Of a stretch of DNA of 64,000 bases, positions 8,659-24,329 are shown piece after piece (the first letter of the stretch is position 1; the number at the start of each line of letters is the position of its first letter). This stretch comes from Erythrobacter sp. NAP1. GTDB taxonomy: Bacteria > Pseudomonadota > Alphaproteobacteria > Sphingomonadales > Sphingomonadaceae. A model generated the notes under the pieces. That model made no database searches. It worked only from the letters and a program-made list of their open reading frames with translations, and was not told the origin of the DNA. Location: NCBI RefSeq assembly GCF_000152865.1, contig NZ_CH672390.1:2397468-2461467 (forward strand), read 5' to 3'. Position numbers and translations under genes: made by a program.

Positions 8659-9984
8659 TTAGCCCGCAGCGCGCTCCAGCCGCGCGCGCGCTTCATCTTC
8701 GCCTATCAACGGCAGCAACTCCCCCATGTCCGGTCCATGGTTCATGCCGGTTAGCGCCTGACGCAGCGGGAGGAACAGCGCCTTGCCCTTGCGCCCGGTC
8801 TTTCCTTTGAGCGCAGATGTAAGTGCACTCCAAGGGTCATCGCCCCAATCCAGCGCCTGCGCGGCATCGGCGAGATAGGCGCGATCTTCATCGTTGAACA
8901 CTGGCTGTTCGATGGGTCCGGTGACCAGCCGCCACCACTCGCCCACCTCGCTCACGGTCGAGACATTGGGCTGCACCGCGTGCCAGCCAGCCTCGTCCAT
9001 GCCCTCGGGGAGGCGGTCCTTCACCGCGTCATAAGGCATGGCGTGCACCATCGCGGTGTTCACCCGCTCAAGCTCGGCATCGTCGAATTTCGCAGGTGCG
9101 CGGCCGAAGGTGGACAGGTCAAAGGTGTCGAGCAGCCTGGAGCGCTCGGCAATCGGCTCCACCGGGAGCGAAGTGCCGAGGCGGGCGAGAAGCGCGATAA
9201 TCGCTTCGGGCTCGATCCCGCGCTCGCGAAACGCATCGCAGCCGAGCGAGCCGAGACGCTTCGACAGCTTGCCTTCCTTACCCACCAGCAGTGCCTCGTG
9301 CGCAAAGGCGGGTGGCTCGGCGCCCATGGCGGTGAACATCTGTATCTGGACTGCGGTGTTGGAGACGTGGTCCTCGCCGCGCAGCACCTGCGTGATGCCC
9401 ATGTCGATGTCGTCCACCGTGCTCGGCAACATGTAGAGCCACGAGCCGTCGGCGCGGCGGATCACGGGGTCGGACAGCTGCGCGGGATCGAATTTCTGCT
9501 TGCCGCGAACGCCGTCTTCCCACTCGATCGGCTGGTCGTGGTCAAGCTTGAAGCGCCAGTGCGGAGCGATGCCCTGCGCTTTCTTCGCCGCGCGCTCTTC
9601 GTCGGTTAGCTCGAGAGCACCGCGATCATAGATCGGCGGCTTTCCGCGCCCGAGCAGCACCTTACGCTTGAGTTCAAGCTCCTGCTGCGTTTCATATGCG
9701 GGGTAAATGCGTCCTGCCTCGCGCAGCCGCTCAAACGCGGCCTCGTATGCGTCGAGCCGCTCGGACTGGCGCTCTTCTCGATCCGCTTCGATCCCGAGCC
9801 AGGCGAGGTCCGCGCGGATTGCCTCGACATATTCTTCCTTCGAACGCTCTGCGTCGGTGTCGTCGATGCGCAGAACGAACGTACCGCCGGACTTCTCGGC
9901 GATCATCCAGTTATGAAGCGCAGTGCGGATATTGCCGACGTGCAGGCGGCCGGTCGGCGAAGGGGCAAAACGGGTGGTTGTCAT
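8659..9984 (-). CDS. gltX: Glutamyl-tRNA synthetase
   Basis: This 441-aa class I synthetase has the first signature FAPSPTGRLHVGN, LRIDDTDAERS, and the second signature KLSKR (GKEGKLSKRLGSLGCDAF). It charges tRNA with glutamate. Alphaproteobacteria often carry two copies, one of which mischarges tRNA-Gln. The sequence alone does not tell me which this is. The C-terminal anticodon-binding domain is complete and ends with the typical TGMNHGPDMGELLPLIG stretch. Confidence 0.95.
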   Translation of the reverse strand: MTTTRFAPSPTGRLHVGNIRTALHNWMIAEKSGGTFVLRIDDTDAERSKEEYVEAIRADLAWLGIEADREERQSERLDAYEAAFERLREAGRIYPAYETQQELELKRKVLLGRGKPPIYDRGALELTDEERAAKKAQGIAPHWRFKLDHDQPIEWEDGVRGKQKFDPAQLSDPVIRRADGSWLYMLPSTVDDIDMGITQVLRGEDHVSNTAVQIQMFTAMGAEPPAFAHEALLVGKEGKLSKRLGSLGCDAFRERGIEPEAIIALLARLGTSLPVEPIAERSRLLDTFDLSTFGRAPAKFDDAELERVNTAMVHAMPYDAVKDRLPEGMDEAGWHAVQPNVSTVSEVGEWWRLVTGPIEQPVFNDEDRAYLADAAQALDWGDDPWSALTSALKGKTGRKGKALFLPLRQALTGMNHGPDMGELLPLIGEDEARARLERAAG

Positions 9985-10026
9985 GGCGCTTGCCGTTAGA
10001 ACGCGCCGCCGCCTCCCGCAAGGAAT

Positions 10027-10467
10027 TCAGAGTGAGCGCATCTCTGCAGCAATCAAACCGAGCACACCGTCCCACAGGCGATGCACGCGGTCATGCCTAA
10101 TGAAGCCCTGCACCGCGCCTTCGAAGCCAGCCCTTTCCCGCTGCGACGCGCAATCGATCATCTTGGCGATAGTCGCCTCGTCATGAGTAAGCATCTGGCA
10201 GCAATAGCAACCGATCCGGATGTCTTCCGGCCACGTCGCCTTGACGGTCTGAGCCAGTGCGAGCGAGCGGGCGGCGGTTTCGACGCTGCCAAGACGCTGC
10301 GTCAGCTCGGGTATGGGATCGCGGTTCACCCGCTCATGCAGCGCAATCAGTCGCAGCGAATAGAGAAAGCGGGCAGCGATCGGGCCGTGATCGTCAATCC
10401 GCGCCGGTCTGGCGAGTGCGGCTATCGTGGCTTGTGCGGCAGAGAACGAGGGCTTGCTTGTAGGCAT
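10027..10467 (-). CDS. Small cysteine-containing protein, DUF6628-like
   Basis: This 146-aa soluble protein is predicted to be mostly helical. Its only striking feature is a Cys cluster, GCYCCQMLTHDEATI, around residue 88. From memory this matches the pattern of small sphingomonad proteins (DUF6628), where a CCC/CYCC motif is followed by T-DEA. No function is known, and metal binding by the Cys cluster is only a guess. It has its own upstream region (10468-10550) and is followed by gltX in the same direction after a 40-bp gap. Confidence 0.6.
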   Translation of the reverse strand: MPTSKPSFSAAQATIAALARPARIDDHGPIAARFLYSLRLIALHERVNRDPIPELTQRLGSVETAARSLALAQTVKATWPEDIRIGCYCCQMLTHDEATIAKMIDCASQRERAGFEGAVQGFIRHDRVHRLWDGVLGLIAAEMRSL

Positions 10468-10546
10468 GCGATTCCTTTCGTGTAGATCGCCCTCACTCTA
10501 CTTTATTGCAAGCGCTTCGCAATAGCATAATATCCGCTTGTCGCAC

Positions 10547-10583
10547 GAAAAACCCCGCCGGAAGCGTGCGCTCCCAGCGGGGT
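10547..10583 (-). terminator. Intrinsic terminator of rpoBC
   Basis: On the minus strand, just after the rpoC stop, an ACCCCGC/GCGGGGT stem encloses a second inner stem and is followed by TTTTTC. It is well placed to end the rpoB-rpoC transcript. Confidence 0.85.
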
Positions 10584-10610
10584 CTTTGTGTCAGGCTTGA
10601 AGCTGAGCTC

Positions 10611-14882
<4,272 letters not shown>

Positions 14883-14931
14883 GACTTAGTTCCCTCGGGG
14901 GGTGAAATCTCTTGGGTGGCGGAAGGTGGGA

Positions 14932-14957
14932 GGGGCCCTCAGACTTGAAGGGGCCCC
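14932..14957. other. Intercistronic hairpin between rpoB and rpoC
   Basis: A 7-bp GC-only inverted repeat, GGGGCCC/GGGCCCC, with a 12-nt loop lies in the 82-bp rpoB-rpoC spacer. No T-run follows, so it looks like an mRNA processing or stability element rather than a terminator. Confidence 0.5.
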
Positions 14958-14964
14958 GTCCCTC

Positions 14965-19167
<4,203 letters not shown>

Positions 19168-19412
19168 GGAGGAGATATGCCTCTTTTGCCTGCGCGCACG
19201 AGAGAGAGGTTCCCGCACGCAAAAATGAAAACGTTTCGTCACGCGAGAGCGTTCCCGCCATATCCGACGCAAAGAAGCCGCACGCCGGAACGCACCCTAT
19301 CGGGCCGCTTCGGTTGCAGCTTAAATCGTCGCGAATATGGCTAGCGCCGCTTCCATTCTTGGCCCGATCCCCGCGCATGAATCGGTCCGGCTCGAAGCTG
19401 ACGTGTGAGAGC

Positions 19413-19440
19413 TATCTAGGAGCCATGTTGGATTTGTCAA
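19413..19440 (-). promoter_or_regulatory. Sigma-70-type promoter of rpoBC
   Basis: On the minus strand TTGACA (19440-19435) is followed after 16 bp by TAGATA (19418-19413). The -35 is perfect and the -10 close to consensus. It faces rpoB with a leader of more than 200 nt and explains how rpoBC is transcribed without rplJL upstream. Confidence 0.75.
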
Positions 19441-19570
19441 CGCCGCGCGCAGCAGCGCCGTGACGCGATTCGACTCAGCAGCGATGCGATCCATCTCGCA
19501 CCCCCAAACGCCGCCACAGTCGCTTATCGAATACCGATATGGTCGGAATTATTGTTTTTCATAGAGGGAC

Positions 19571-19604
19571 TTATCGTTTTTCAATATTTATTGATTGACG
19601 ATAA
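19571..19604. promoter_or_regulatory. Inverted repeat, candidate operator of the XRE operon
   Basis: TTATCGT (19571-19577) and ACGATAA (19598-19604) form a perfect 7-bp inverted repeat with a 20-bp AT-rich spacer. The right arm overlaps the -35 hexamer of the downstream promoter. A further TTATCG lies at 19524-19529. The operon encodes an XRE-type regulator, so autoregulation is a natural guess. Confidence 0.5.
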
Positions 19605-19623
19605 ATCGCAGGCCTCCTAGATA
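19595..19623 (+). promoter_or_regulatory. Promoter of the small-peptide/DUF2975/XRE operon
   Basis: TTGACG (19595-19600) and TAGATA (19618-19623) are separated by exactly 17 bp. They are followed about 40 bp later by an AAAGGAG ribosome site and ATG 19665. Confidence 0.65.
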
Positions 19624-19664
19624 GGAATTATTGAAATTCGATATGCACCTTAAAGGAGAACGAT

Positions 19665-19805
19665 ATGACCCGCTTCATTAATCAATCGCTCGCCGTCTTC
19701 GCCGCTGTGATCCTCACGATCACCTCGGTCGGCGCCATAACTACCGTACCGCCCGCATCGGCAAGCACCGCACACGGGTCGCTGGTTTCGGCCGAGCTTG
19801 CCTGA
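19665..19805 (+). CDS. 46-aa predicted exported peptide
   Basis: This short gene (46 aa) starts MTRFINQSLAVFAAVIL and ends SLVSAELA. One hydrophobic segment (residues 8-25) is followed by a Pro/Ala/Ser-rich tail, consistent with a signal peptide or a single-span membrane peptide. An AAAGGAG site lies at ideal distance from ATG 19665, and a good promoter is just upstream, which argues for a real gene despite its size. It is first in an operon with DUF2975 (25 bp gap) and an XRE regulator. I do not recognise a function. Similar short peptides seem to occur in sphingomonads, but I cannot verify that here. Confidence 0.6.
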   Translation: MTRFINQSLAVFAAVILTITSVGAITTVPPASASTAHGSLVSAELA

Positions 19806-19830
19806 GCGCGAACAGAAAGGGGCAGACATC

Positions 19831-20382
19831 ATGACAAAATACGAACGACCCAATGACCTCCTGCTGCTGGCAGGCAAGGTCCTCACCGTGATCGGTCAGA
19901 TTGGTCTCGCTATCGGCGGATTGGCACTGACGATAGCAATTCCTCTCTTCCTCTTCTTCGGCAACGAGATCAGCGCAGAAATCGCGGAGCAGGGAACGAC
20001 CGCGATCGGACCATTTCCCACCTTCGCACTGTTGGCCTTCATCGTGACCGTCCTCTTTGCGATGTTTCTCGCATTTCTCTTCTTTGGGAAACTGCGCGCG
20101 ATCATCTCGAGCGTGGGTGAAGGCGATCCCTTCGTGCCCGAGAATGCCGAGCGATTGAATATCATGGCGTGGCTGATGCTTGGCATTCAGTTTCTTCTTA
20201 TCCCAGCCGCAGGATTTGGCCTGATGCTCGCGAAATGGGCTGACGAGATGGAGCACGCAGAATTCACCATCGATGTCGGCCTGGACCTGACAGGCATCCT
20301 GATGGTGATCGTGCTCTTCATCCTCGCCCGCGTGTTCAAACATGGCGCAGCGATGCGCGAAGATCTCGAAGGGACCGTGTGA
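19831..20382 (+). CDS. DUF2975 family membrane protein
   Basis: This 183-aa protein has four predicted membrane helices, at about residues 13-40, 60-85, 110-133 and 145-165. The stretch between helices 2 and 3 (GEGDPFVPENAERLNIMAW) is the signature of DUF2975. Members are typically encoded next to a YozG-type XRE regulator, exactly as here. Their role is unknown, although the pairing suggests a sensor or immunity-like partner. The stop overlaps a possible alternative start of the regulator gene. ATG 19831 has an AAAGGGG site upstream. Confidence 0.85.
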   Translation: MTKYERPNDLLLLAGKVLTVIGQIGLAIGGLALTIAIPLFLFFGNEISAEIAEQGTTAIGPFPTFALLAFIVTVLFAMFLAFLFFGKLRAIISSVGEGDPFVPENAERLNIMAWLMLGIQFLLIPAAGFGLMLAKWADEMEHAEFTIDVGLDLTGILMVIVLFILARVFKHGAAMREDLEGTV

Positions 20383-20411
20383 TGCCAGCCGACGACGAAG
20401 GAGCAACCATC

Positions 20412-20615
20412 ATGGTCAAACTCGACGACCTGCTGCACGAGCGTCGCATGACGCTCACCGAACTGGCGGACCGGGTTGGCCTGACCCTCGCCAACCTCTC
20501 GATCCTCAAGACCGGCAAGGCGAAGGCGATCCGCTTCTCCACTCTCGCTGCGATCTGCCGGGAACTGGAGTGTCAGCCGGGCGACTTGCTGCGGTTTGAA
20601 AGCGGCGAGGCATGA
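20412..20615 (+). CDS. YozG-like XRE family regulator
   Basis: This 67-aa protein is a single helix-turn-helix domain: LLHERRMTLTELADRVGLTLANLSILKTGKAKAIRFSTLAAICRELECQPGDLL. It belongs to the small Cro/C1-type regulators (COG3655) that accompany DUF2975 proteins. ATG 20412 is chosen because AAGGAG lies 8 nt upstream. An in-frame ATG at 20382 that overlaps the DUF2975 stop is a weaker alternative. It probably controls its own operon through the inverted repeat near 19571-19604, which is inference. Confidence 0.88.
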   Translation: MVKLDDLLHERRMTLTELADRVGLTLANLSILKTGKAKAIRFSTLAAICRELECQPGDLLRFESGEA

Positions 20616-21259
20616 CCTCTCTCACGAAATGGGGCGGCGCATCTGCATTGGCAATCGCCGCCTCTTACATCTTCGGCTTTGCGATGTTTCTCGGCGTCAT
20701 CGACAGGACGGGATACGAAGGGGGAGCTGGGAACATAGACTTCGTGATCGACCAGCACGCTATGCTGTCGCTGGCCATCACGGTTCTTTATCCTCTCGCC
20801 GCAGTGGCTTTGTGCCTCTTGGTTGTCGCCATCCGCCGGGCGATCCCCGACAGCGGGTGGAGCGAGGTCGCAGCAATGTTCGGCGCGATCTGGGCCGCCC
20901 TGCTTTTCGCTAGTGGATTTGTCGGACTTACCGGGATGCAGAGTGTCGTTTCGCTCGCGACTGATGCGCCCGATATCGCGCAAAGCACATGGGCGGCTGT
21001 CGCCAGTGTTCAGGATGCGCTTGGTGGCGGGATTGAATTGGTCGGCGGTCTGTGGATGGCGCTCGTGAGCTGGCTCGCCATGCGCTGCGGCATCGCATCG
21101 CGCGCCTTGGGAGGGACAGGCATTCTCGTCGGCGCAGTCGGATGCGTGACCGTCATCCCCGGCCTTGGCGACCTGGTCGATCTGTTTGGCCTCGGCCAGA
21201 TTGTCTGGTTCTGCTGGATAGGCACGGTGCTGTTGCGCTTGCCAGCGAGGGCGAACTGA
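20612..21259 (+). CDS. Polytopic membrane protein, possibly DUF4386-like
   Basis: This 215-aa protein has about six predicted membrane spans and no charged catalytic motif. It starts within the XRE stop (ATGA-type overlap), so it belongs to the same transcript. The phrases SLAITVLYPLAAVALCL and the Gly-rich GGGIELVGGLWMALVSWLAM recall DUF4386 proteins, but I am not certain. Function is unknown. The end of the operon is followed by the rplJ leader with no clear terminator. Confidence 0.65.
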   Translation: MTSLTKWGGASALAIAASYIFGFAMFLGVIDRTGYEGGAGNIDFVIDQHAMLSLAITVLYPLAAVALCLLVVAIRRAIPDSGWSEVAAMFGAIWAALLFASGFVGLTGMQSVVSLATDAPDIAQSTWAAVASVQDALGGGIELVGGLWMALVSWLAMRCGIASRALGGTGILVGAVGCVTVIPGLGDLVDLFGLGQIVWFCWIGTVLLRLPARAN

Positions 21260-21527
21260 CTTGACTTTCGCGGGCGTAACGATAAATGCCCGCCCGACCG
21301 AGCAATCGGTCATCCGTCCAAGACAGTTGCTGAGCGGGAATTGGCCCGTTCTTAATTTGCAGCCTAGACGGGGAAAAGAGATTTCGCGGACCCACGTGGC
21401 CGCAACCGAGCATATCAGCTCACCCTCCTTCCCCATCGCTGGACTTTTCGGTGTCGATGAACGGCACCGTTAGACATGAGCCGGTCGCGCGGGCAACGCC
21501 CAAGCGGCCATAATGAAGGAGTATGGC
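21260..21527 (+). promoter_or_regulatory. rplJ leader region
   Basis: This 268-bp gene-free stretch precedes rplJ. It contains two adjacent hairpins: GCGGGC/GCCCGC at 21270-21293, and GACCGA-GCAA-TCGGTC at 21296-21311. Ribosomal protein L10 binds the leader of its own mRNA in many bacteria, and this length and structure are compatible with such autogenous control. TTGACT at 21261 with a weak -10 (TAAATG at 21283) could be the promoter. Alternatively the hairpins end the upstream operon, though no T-run follows. Confidence 0.45.
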
Positions 21528-22043
21528 ATGGATCGTTCGCAAAAAGCCGACGCGGTTGCCCAGCTCAATGCGGTCTTCAACGAGGTCGGCGTGGTGGTTG
21601 TCACCCGCAACCTCGGCATGACGGTGGATCAGTCCACCGAACTGCGCGGCAAGATGCGCGAAGCTGGTGCTTCCTACAAGGTTGCGAAGAACCGTCTCGC
21701 CAAGCTCGCCCTGAAGGACACCGACTACGTCGGGATCGATGAGTTTCTCACCGGCCCGACCGCGCTGGCGTGGTCTGAAGACCCCGTCGCAGCCGCCAAG
21801 GCTGCTGTCGATTTCGCAAAGTCGAACGACAAGCTGGAAATCGTCGGCGGTTCGATGGGCACGCAGGTTCTCGACGAAGCTGGGGTCCGGGCACTCGCCT
21901 CGATGCCGTCGCTCGACGAACTGCGCGGCAAGCTCGTTGGTCTCGTCAACGCCCCGGCAACCAAGATTGCCCAGGTCGTCAACGCGCCCGCATCGAAGCT
22001 CGCCCGTGTTTTCGGTGCCTATGGCGCCAAGGACGCTGCTTAA
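21528..22043 (+). CDS. rplJ: Ribosomal protein L10
   Basis: This 171-aa protein begins [20 protein letters not shown] and contains [38 protein letters not shown] and the C-terminal helix that binds L7/L12. L10 anchors the L7/L12 stalk on 23S rRNA. GAAGGAG precedes the start. It forms an operon with rplL 72 bp downstream. Neither rplK/rplA upstream nor rpoB downstream is in its usual place. Confidence 0.96.
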   Translation: MDRSQKADAVAQLNAVFNEVGVVVVTRNLGMTVDQSTELRGKMREAGASYKVAKNRLAKLALKDTDYVGIDEFLTGPTALAWSEDPVAAAKAAVDFAKSNDKLEIVGGSMGTQVLDEAGVRALASMPSLDELRGKLVGLVNAPATKIAQVVNAPASKLARVFGAYGAKDAA

Positions 22044-22115
22044 GAGACTATTCTCGCAAGAGACGAAACATCATGGGGCATTTGAAAAGCCCCGCCACAT
22101 ATTGGAGTGAACATC

Positions 22116-22493
22116 ATGGCTGATATTGCCAAGCTTGTTGAAGAACTTTCGAAGCTGACCGTCCTCGAGGCGGCTGAACTTGCAACCGCTCTTGAAGAAG
22201 AGTGGGGCGTTAGCGCTGCTGCTGCAGTTGCTGTTGCTGGCCCGGCCGGCGGTGGCGACGCTGGTGCACCGGCTGAAGAGAAGGACGAATTCGACGTCAT
22301 TCTCACCGGCGACGGCGGCAAGAAGATCCAGGTCATCAAGGAAGTCCGTGCCATTACCGGTCTCGGCCTCACCGAAGCCAAGGGTCTCGTCGAAGGCGCG
22401 CCCAAGCCGCTCAAGGAAGGCGTCAACAAGGCGGAAGCCGAAGAGATCAAGGGCAAGATCGAAGCAGCTGGCGGTACCGTCGAGCTCAAGTAA
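22116..22493 (+). CDS. rplL: Ribosomal protein L7/L12
   Basis: This 125-aa protein starts [22 protein letters not shown]. It has the Ala-rich hinge near residue 35-50 and the conserved C-terminal domain ([33 protein letters not shown]). It recruits translation factors to the ribosome. An intrinsic terminator follows closely, so the transcript does not continue into rpoB as it does in most bacteria. Confidence 0.98.
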   Translation: MADIAKLVEELSKLTVLEAAELATALEEEWGVSAAAAVAVAGPAGGGDAGAPAEEKDEFDVILTGDGGKKIQVIKEVRAITGLGLTEAKGLVEGAPKPLKEGVNKAEAEEIKGKIEAAGGTVELK

Positions 22494-22520
22494 GCTTCTT
22501 TCGAGCTACTGCTCAAAAAA

Positions 22521-22558
22521 GAGGGGCGGTGCCAGCGATGGCGCCGCCCCTTCTCTTT
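22521..22558 (+). terminator. Intrinsic terminator after rplJL
   Basis: An 11-bp stem, GGGGCGGTGCC/GGCGCCGCCCC (one G-U pair), with a 6-nt loop is followed by TTCTCTTT. Confidence 0.88.
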
Positions 22559-22575
22559 GTGCCGAGTGCCTCGGG

Positions 22576-24147
22576 CTAGCGTGGGATGATCTGGTCGATC
22601 CCGGCTCGCTGTGTCCCGACGGTTGGAGCGCCAATCTGGTCGATCTGCACTTTCCCGGCGTATGGGGCATCCTGATAATCGACGCCGAATTCGACCTCGT
22701 CATAGGCCGGATTGTAGCTGATCGGGATACCCGCTGCTTGCAACTCGGCAAGAGTGACGAAGGTGTCGATCGAGTCGCCAGCGCGAAGATGCTCGATCTC
22801 ACCAGGGCTGAAGCGCTCGTGCAGAACGTCCACCACTGACCCAAGCCGGATCGCAATTGTGCCATCGAGCTGGCGGAAATCGACCGAACCGGTCAACACG
22901 CCGTTCAGGCGAGCATCAAGCTTGGTCTTTTGGACCAATTCTGCTTGTGCAGCCGCGCTTGCGCTGACGCCAGCGTCGGGTGCGGGGATCGGGACCAGCT
23001 GCGTTTCGCCTGCCGCGACCGGCGCGGGCAATTGCGGCTCACGGCCAGAAACTGTCGGGATCGACCGGCGCGCCTCGTTTGATACGTCGATCGCACCGGC
23101 AAACGCGGCCTCGATCGATTCATTCGCTGCAGAGACACTTTGGCGAGTGACCGGCCCGACCGAGGTCGTTGCTGGAGCAAGCGCTTCGGCACGGCGGGCA
23201 AGGCCCGGCGCCGGCCTGGCCTGGAAGCCGCGCGAGACGGTCAGTTGCTGGACCTCGACTAGGTCGGCGCGAGGAGCACGGGGTGCCTCTGTCCCGTTGA
23301 AACCGGGAATAGGCGCTGCAACGAAACCGCGTGAGACCGTGCGCTCCTCGACAGGTGCGAAAGCCGAGCTCAACACCACCGAAGGCGGCAGCCCGGATGC
23401 ATCCAGTGTTGCCACTTCGGGCGCGGGCGCTGCGACGAACCCGCGCGATACGGTGCGCTGAGAAACTTCGCCGAATTCTGCAGTCGGAGCTTCACTCGCG
23501 CCGACACCTTCGAAAGCGGGTGTTGTTGCGCCGGGGAAGCCGTTCGACACCGTGACTTGCTGGACTTCGACGAGCCCTGCCAACGGCGCTCGAACCGCTT
23601 CGGCGAGGCGCGGTGCAGTCATTTGGTCCCGGCGAACGCGAGCCGAAAGCGATACCGATTCAACTGTCGGCATCTCGATATTGGCAAAGGCGAGCTCGAA
23701 ACGATCCGCTCCGGTGGCGAGAAATTCGAGCGGAATGACCTGGTCGATCTCGCGATAGGTGACGAGGTTGCCCATCGTCACCGCATCGGGCGCGATTTCC
23801 TCGGCTGCGATCACAGGCGCGTAGACTGGCGTTGTCGCTCCTGCAGAGGGCGACCAGAGCGTCGCTGGCAATTCGGCGACTTCGCGCTCCATGCTGATGC
23901 GCATGAGCGGCGTACCCATTGCGCCCAGTGACATGTCTGGAATGGTAACGGCGACCGCCACGGCAGCGGCGCCTGCCATCATGCGCGCGTTCATCGCGCG
24001 GCGGTGCTGGCTGGTGTGAAGGCTCGCTTCGCGCGCGGCTAGTTCGGCCACCGTCAATGGCGCTGGGAGGAGGTGTGCATCCCCCACGCTTTGCGCATTG
24101 CAGGCCAGTTCAGGCGCTGCCCCCTCATGTTGAATACGTGCAGGCAC
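22576..24147 (-). CDS. Unrecognised membrane-anchored protein with TVSRGF repeats
   Basis: This 523-aa protein is one I do not recognise. It has an N-terminal cytoplasmic stretch of about 55 residues, one predicted transmembrane helix (about 56-70), and then a long Pro/Ala/Glu-rich region. Four copies of a VQQ/SQR/EER-TVSRGF motif lie there (TVSNGF 199-204; TVSRGF 232-237, 270-275 and 303-308), spaced 33-38 residues apart. The C-terminal 100 residues (FRQLDGTIAIRLGSVVDVL, LRAGDSIDTFVTLAELQAAGIPISYNPAYDEVEFGV) look like a folded domain, presumably periplasmic. GTG 24147 is chosen because GGGGGGA lies five bases upstream; longer frames enter the divergent MATE region. Topology and function are inferred only. 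Confidence 0.7.
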   Translation of the reverse strand: MPARIQHEGAAPELACNAQSVGDAHLLPAPLTVAELAAREASLHTSQHRRAMNARMMAGAAAVAVAVTIPDMSLGAMGTPLMRISMEREVAELPATLWSPSAGATTPVYAPVIAAEEIAPDAVTMGNLVTYREIDQVIPLEFLATGADRFELAFANIEMPTVESVSLSARVRRDQMTAPRLAEAVRAPLAGLVEVQQVTVSNGFPGATTPAFEGVGASEAPTAEFGEVSQRTVSRGFVAAPAPEVATLDASGLPPSVVLSSAFAPVEERTVSRGFVAAPIPGFNGTEAPRAPRADLVEVQQLTVSRGFQARPAPGLARRAEALAPATTSVGPVTRQSVSAANESIEAAFAGAIDVSNEARRSIPTVSGREPQLPAPVAAGETQLVPIPAPDAGVSASAAAQAELVQKTKLDARLNGVLTGSVDFRQLDGTIAIRLGSVVDVLHERFSPGEIEHLRAGDSIDTFVTLAELQAAGIPISYNPAYDEVEFGVDYQDAPYAGKVQIDQIGAPTVGTQRAGIDQIIPR

Positions 24148-24329
24148 GGATTCCCCCCTTAGAACCTTACGCAGCGTTATGAAGATTTTCACCATGCTTT
24201 TAAAGCAGTTTCTCGTTTCGGTCCCCGCAGCGCCCCGCGCTGATACAAGTTTCCGCTTTCCCCGACCCCCACAAATCCCTATCCGGTCCGGCTCGCTTGT
24301 CACGGTCTGGCTCAGCGAGCGGACATGAC

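Larger units (their letters stand above)
19168..19664. other. Divergent regulatory region between rpoB and the small-peptide operon
   Basis: No gene of its own is seen in these 497 bp. The left part is the long rpoB leader with its promoter at 19413-19440. The right part (about 19510-19660) is clearly AT-rich against its surroundings. It holds repeated TTATCG/CGATA words and the promoter/operator of the operon starting at 19665. Confidence 0.7.

Noticed and set aside
23220..23560. Possible CRISPR-like repeat array
   Set aside because: The repeated words are codons for the TVSRGF protein motif. They differ at silent positions and are not separated by unique spacers of constant length.
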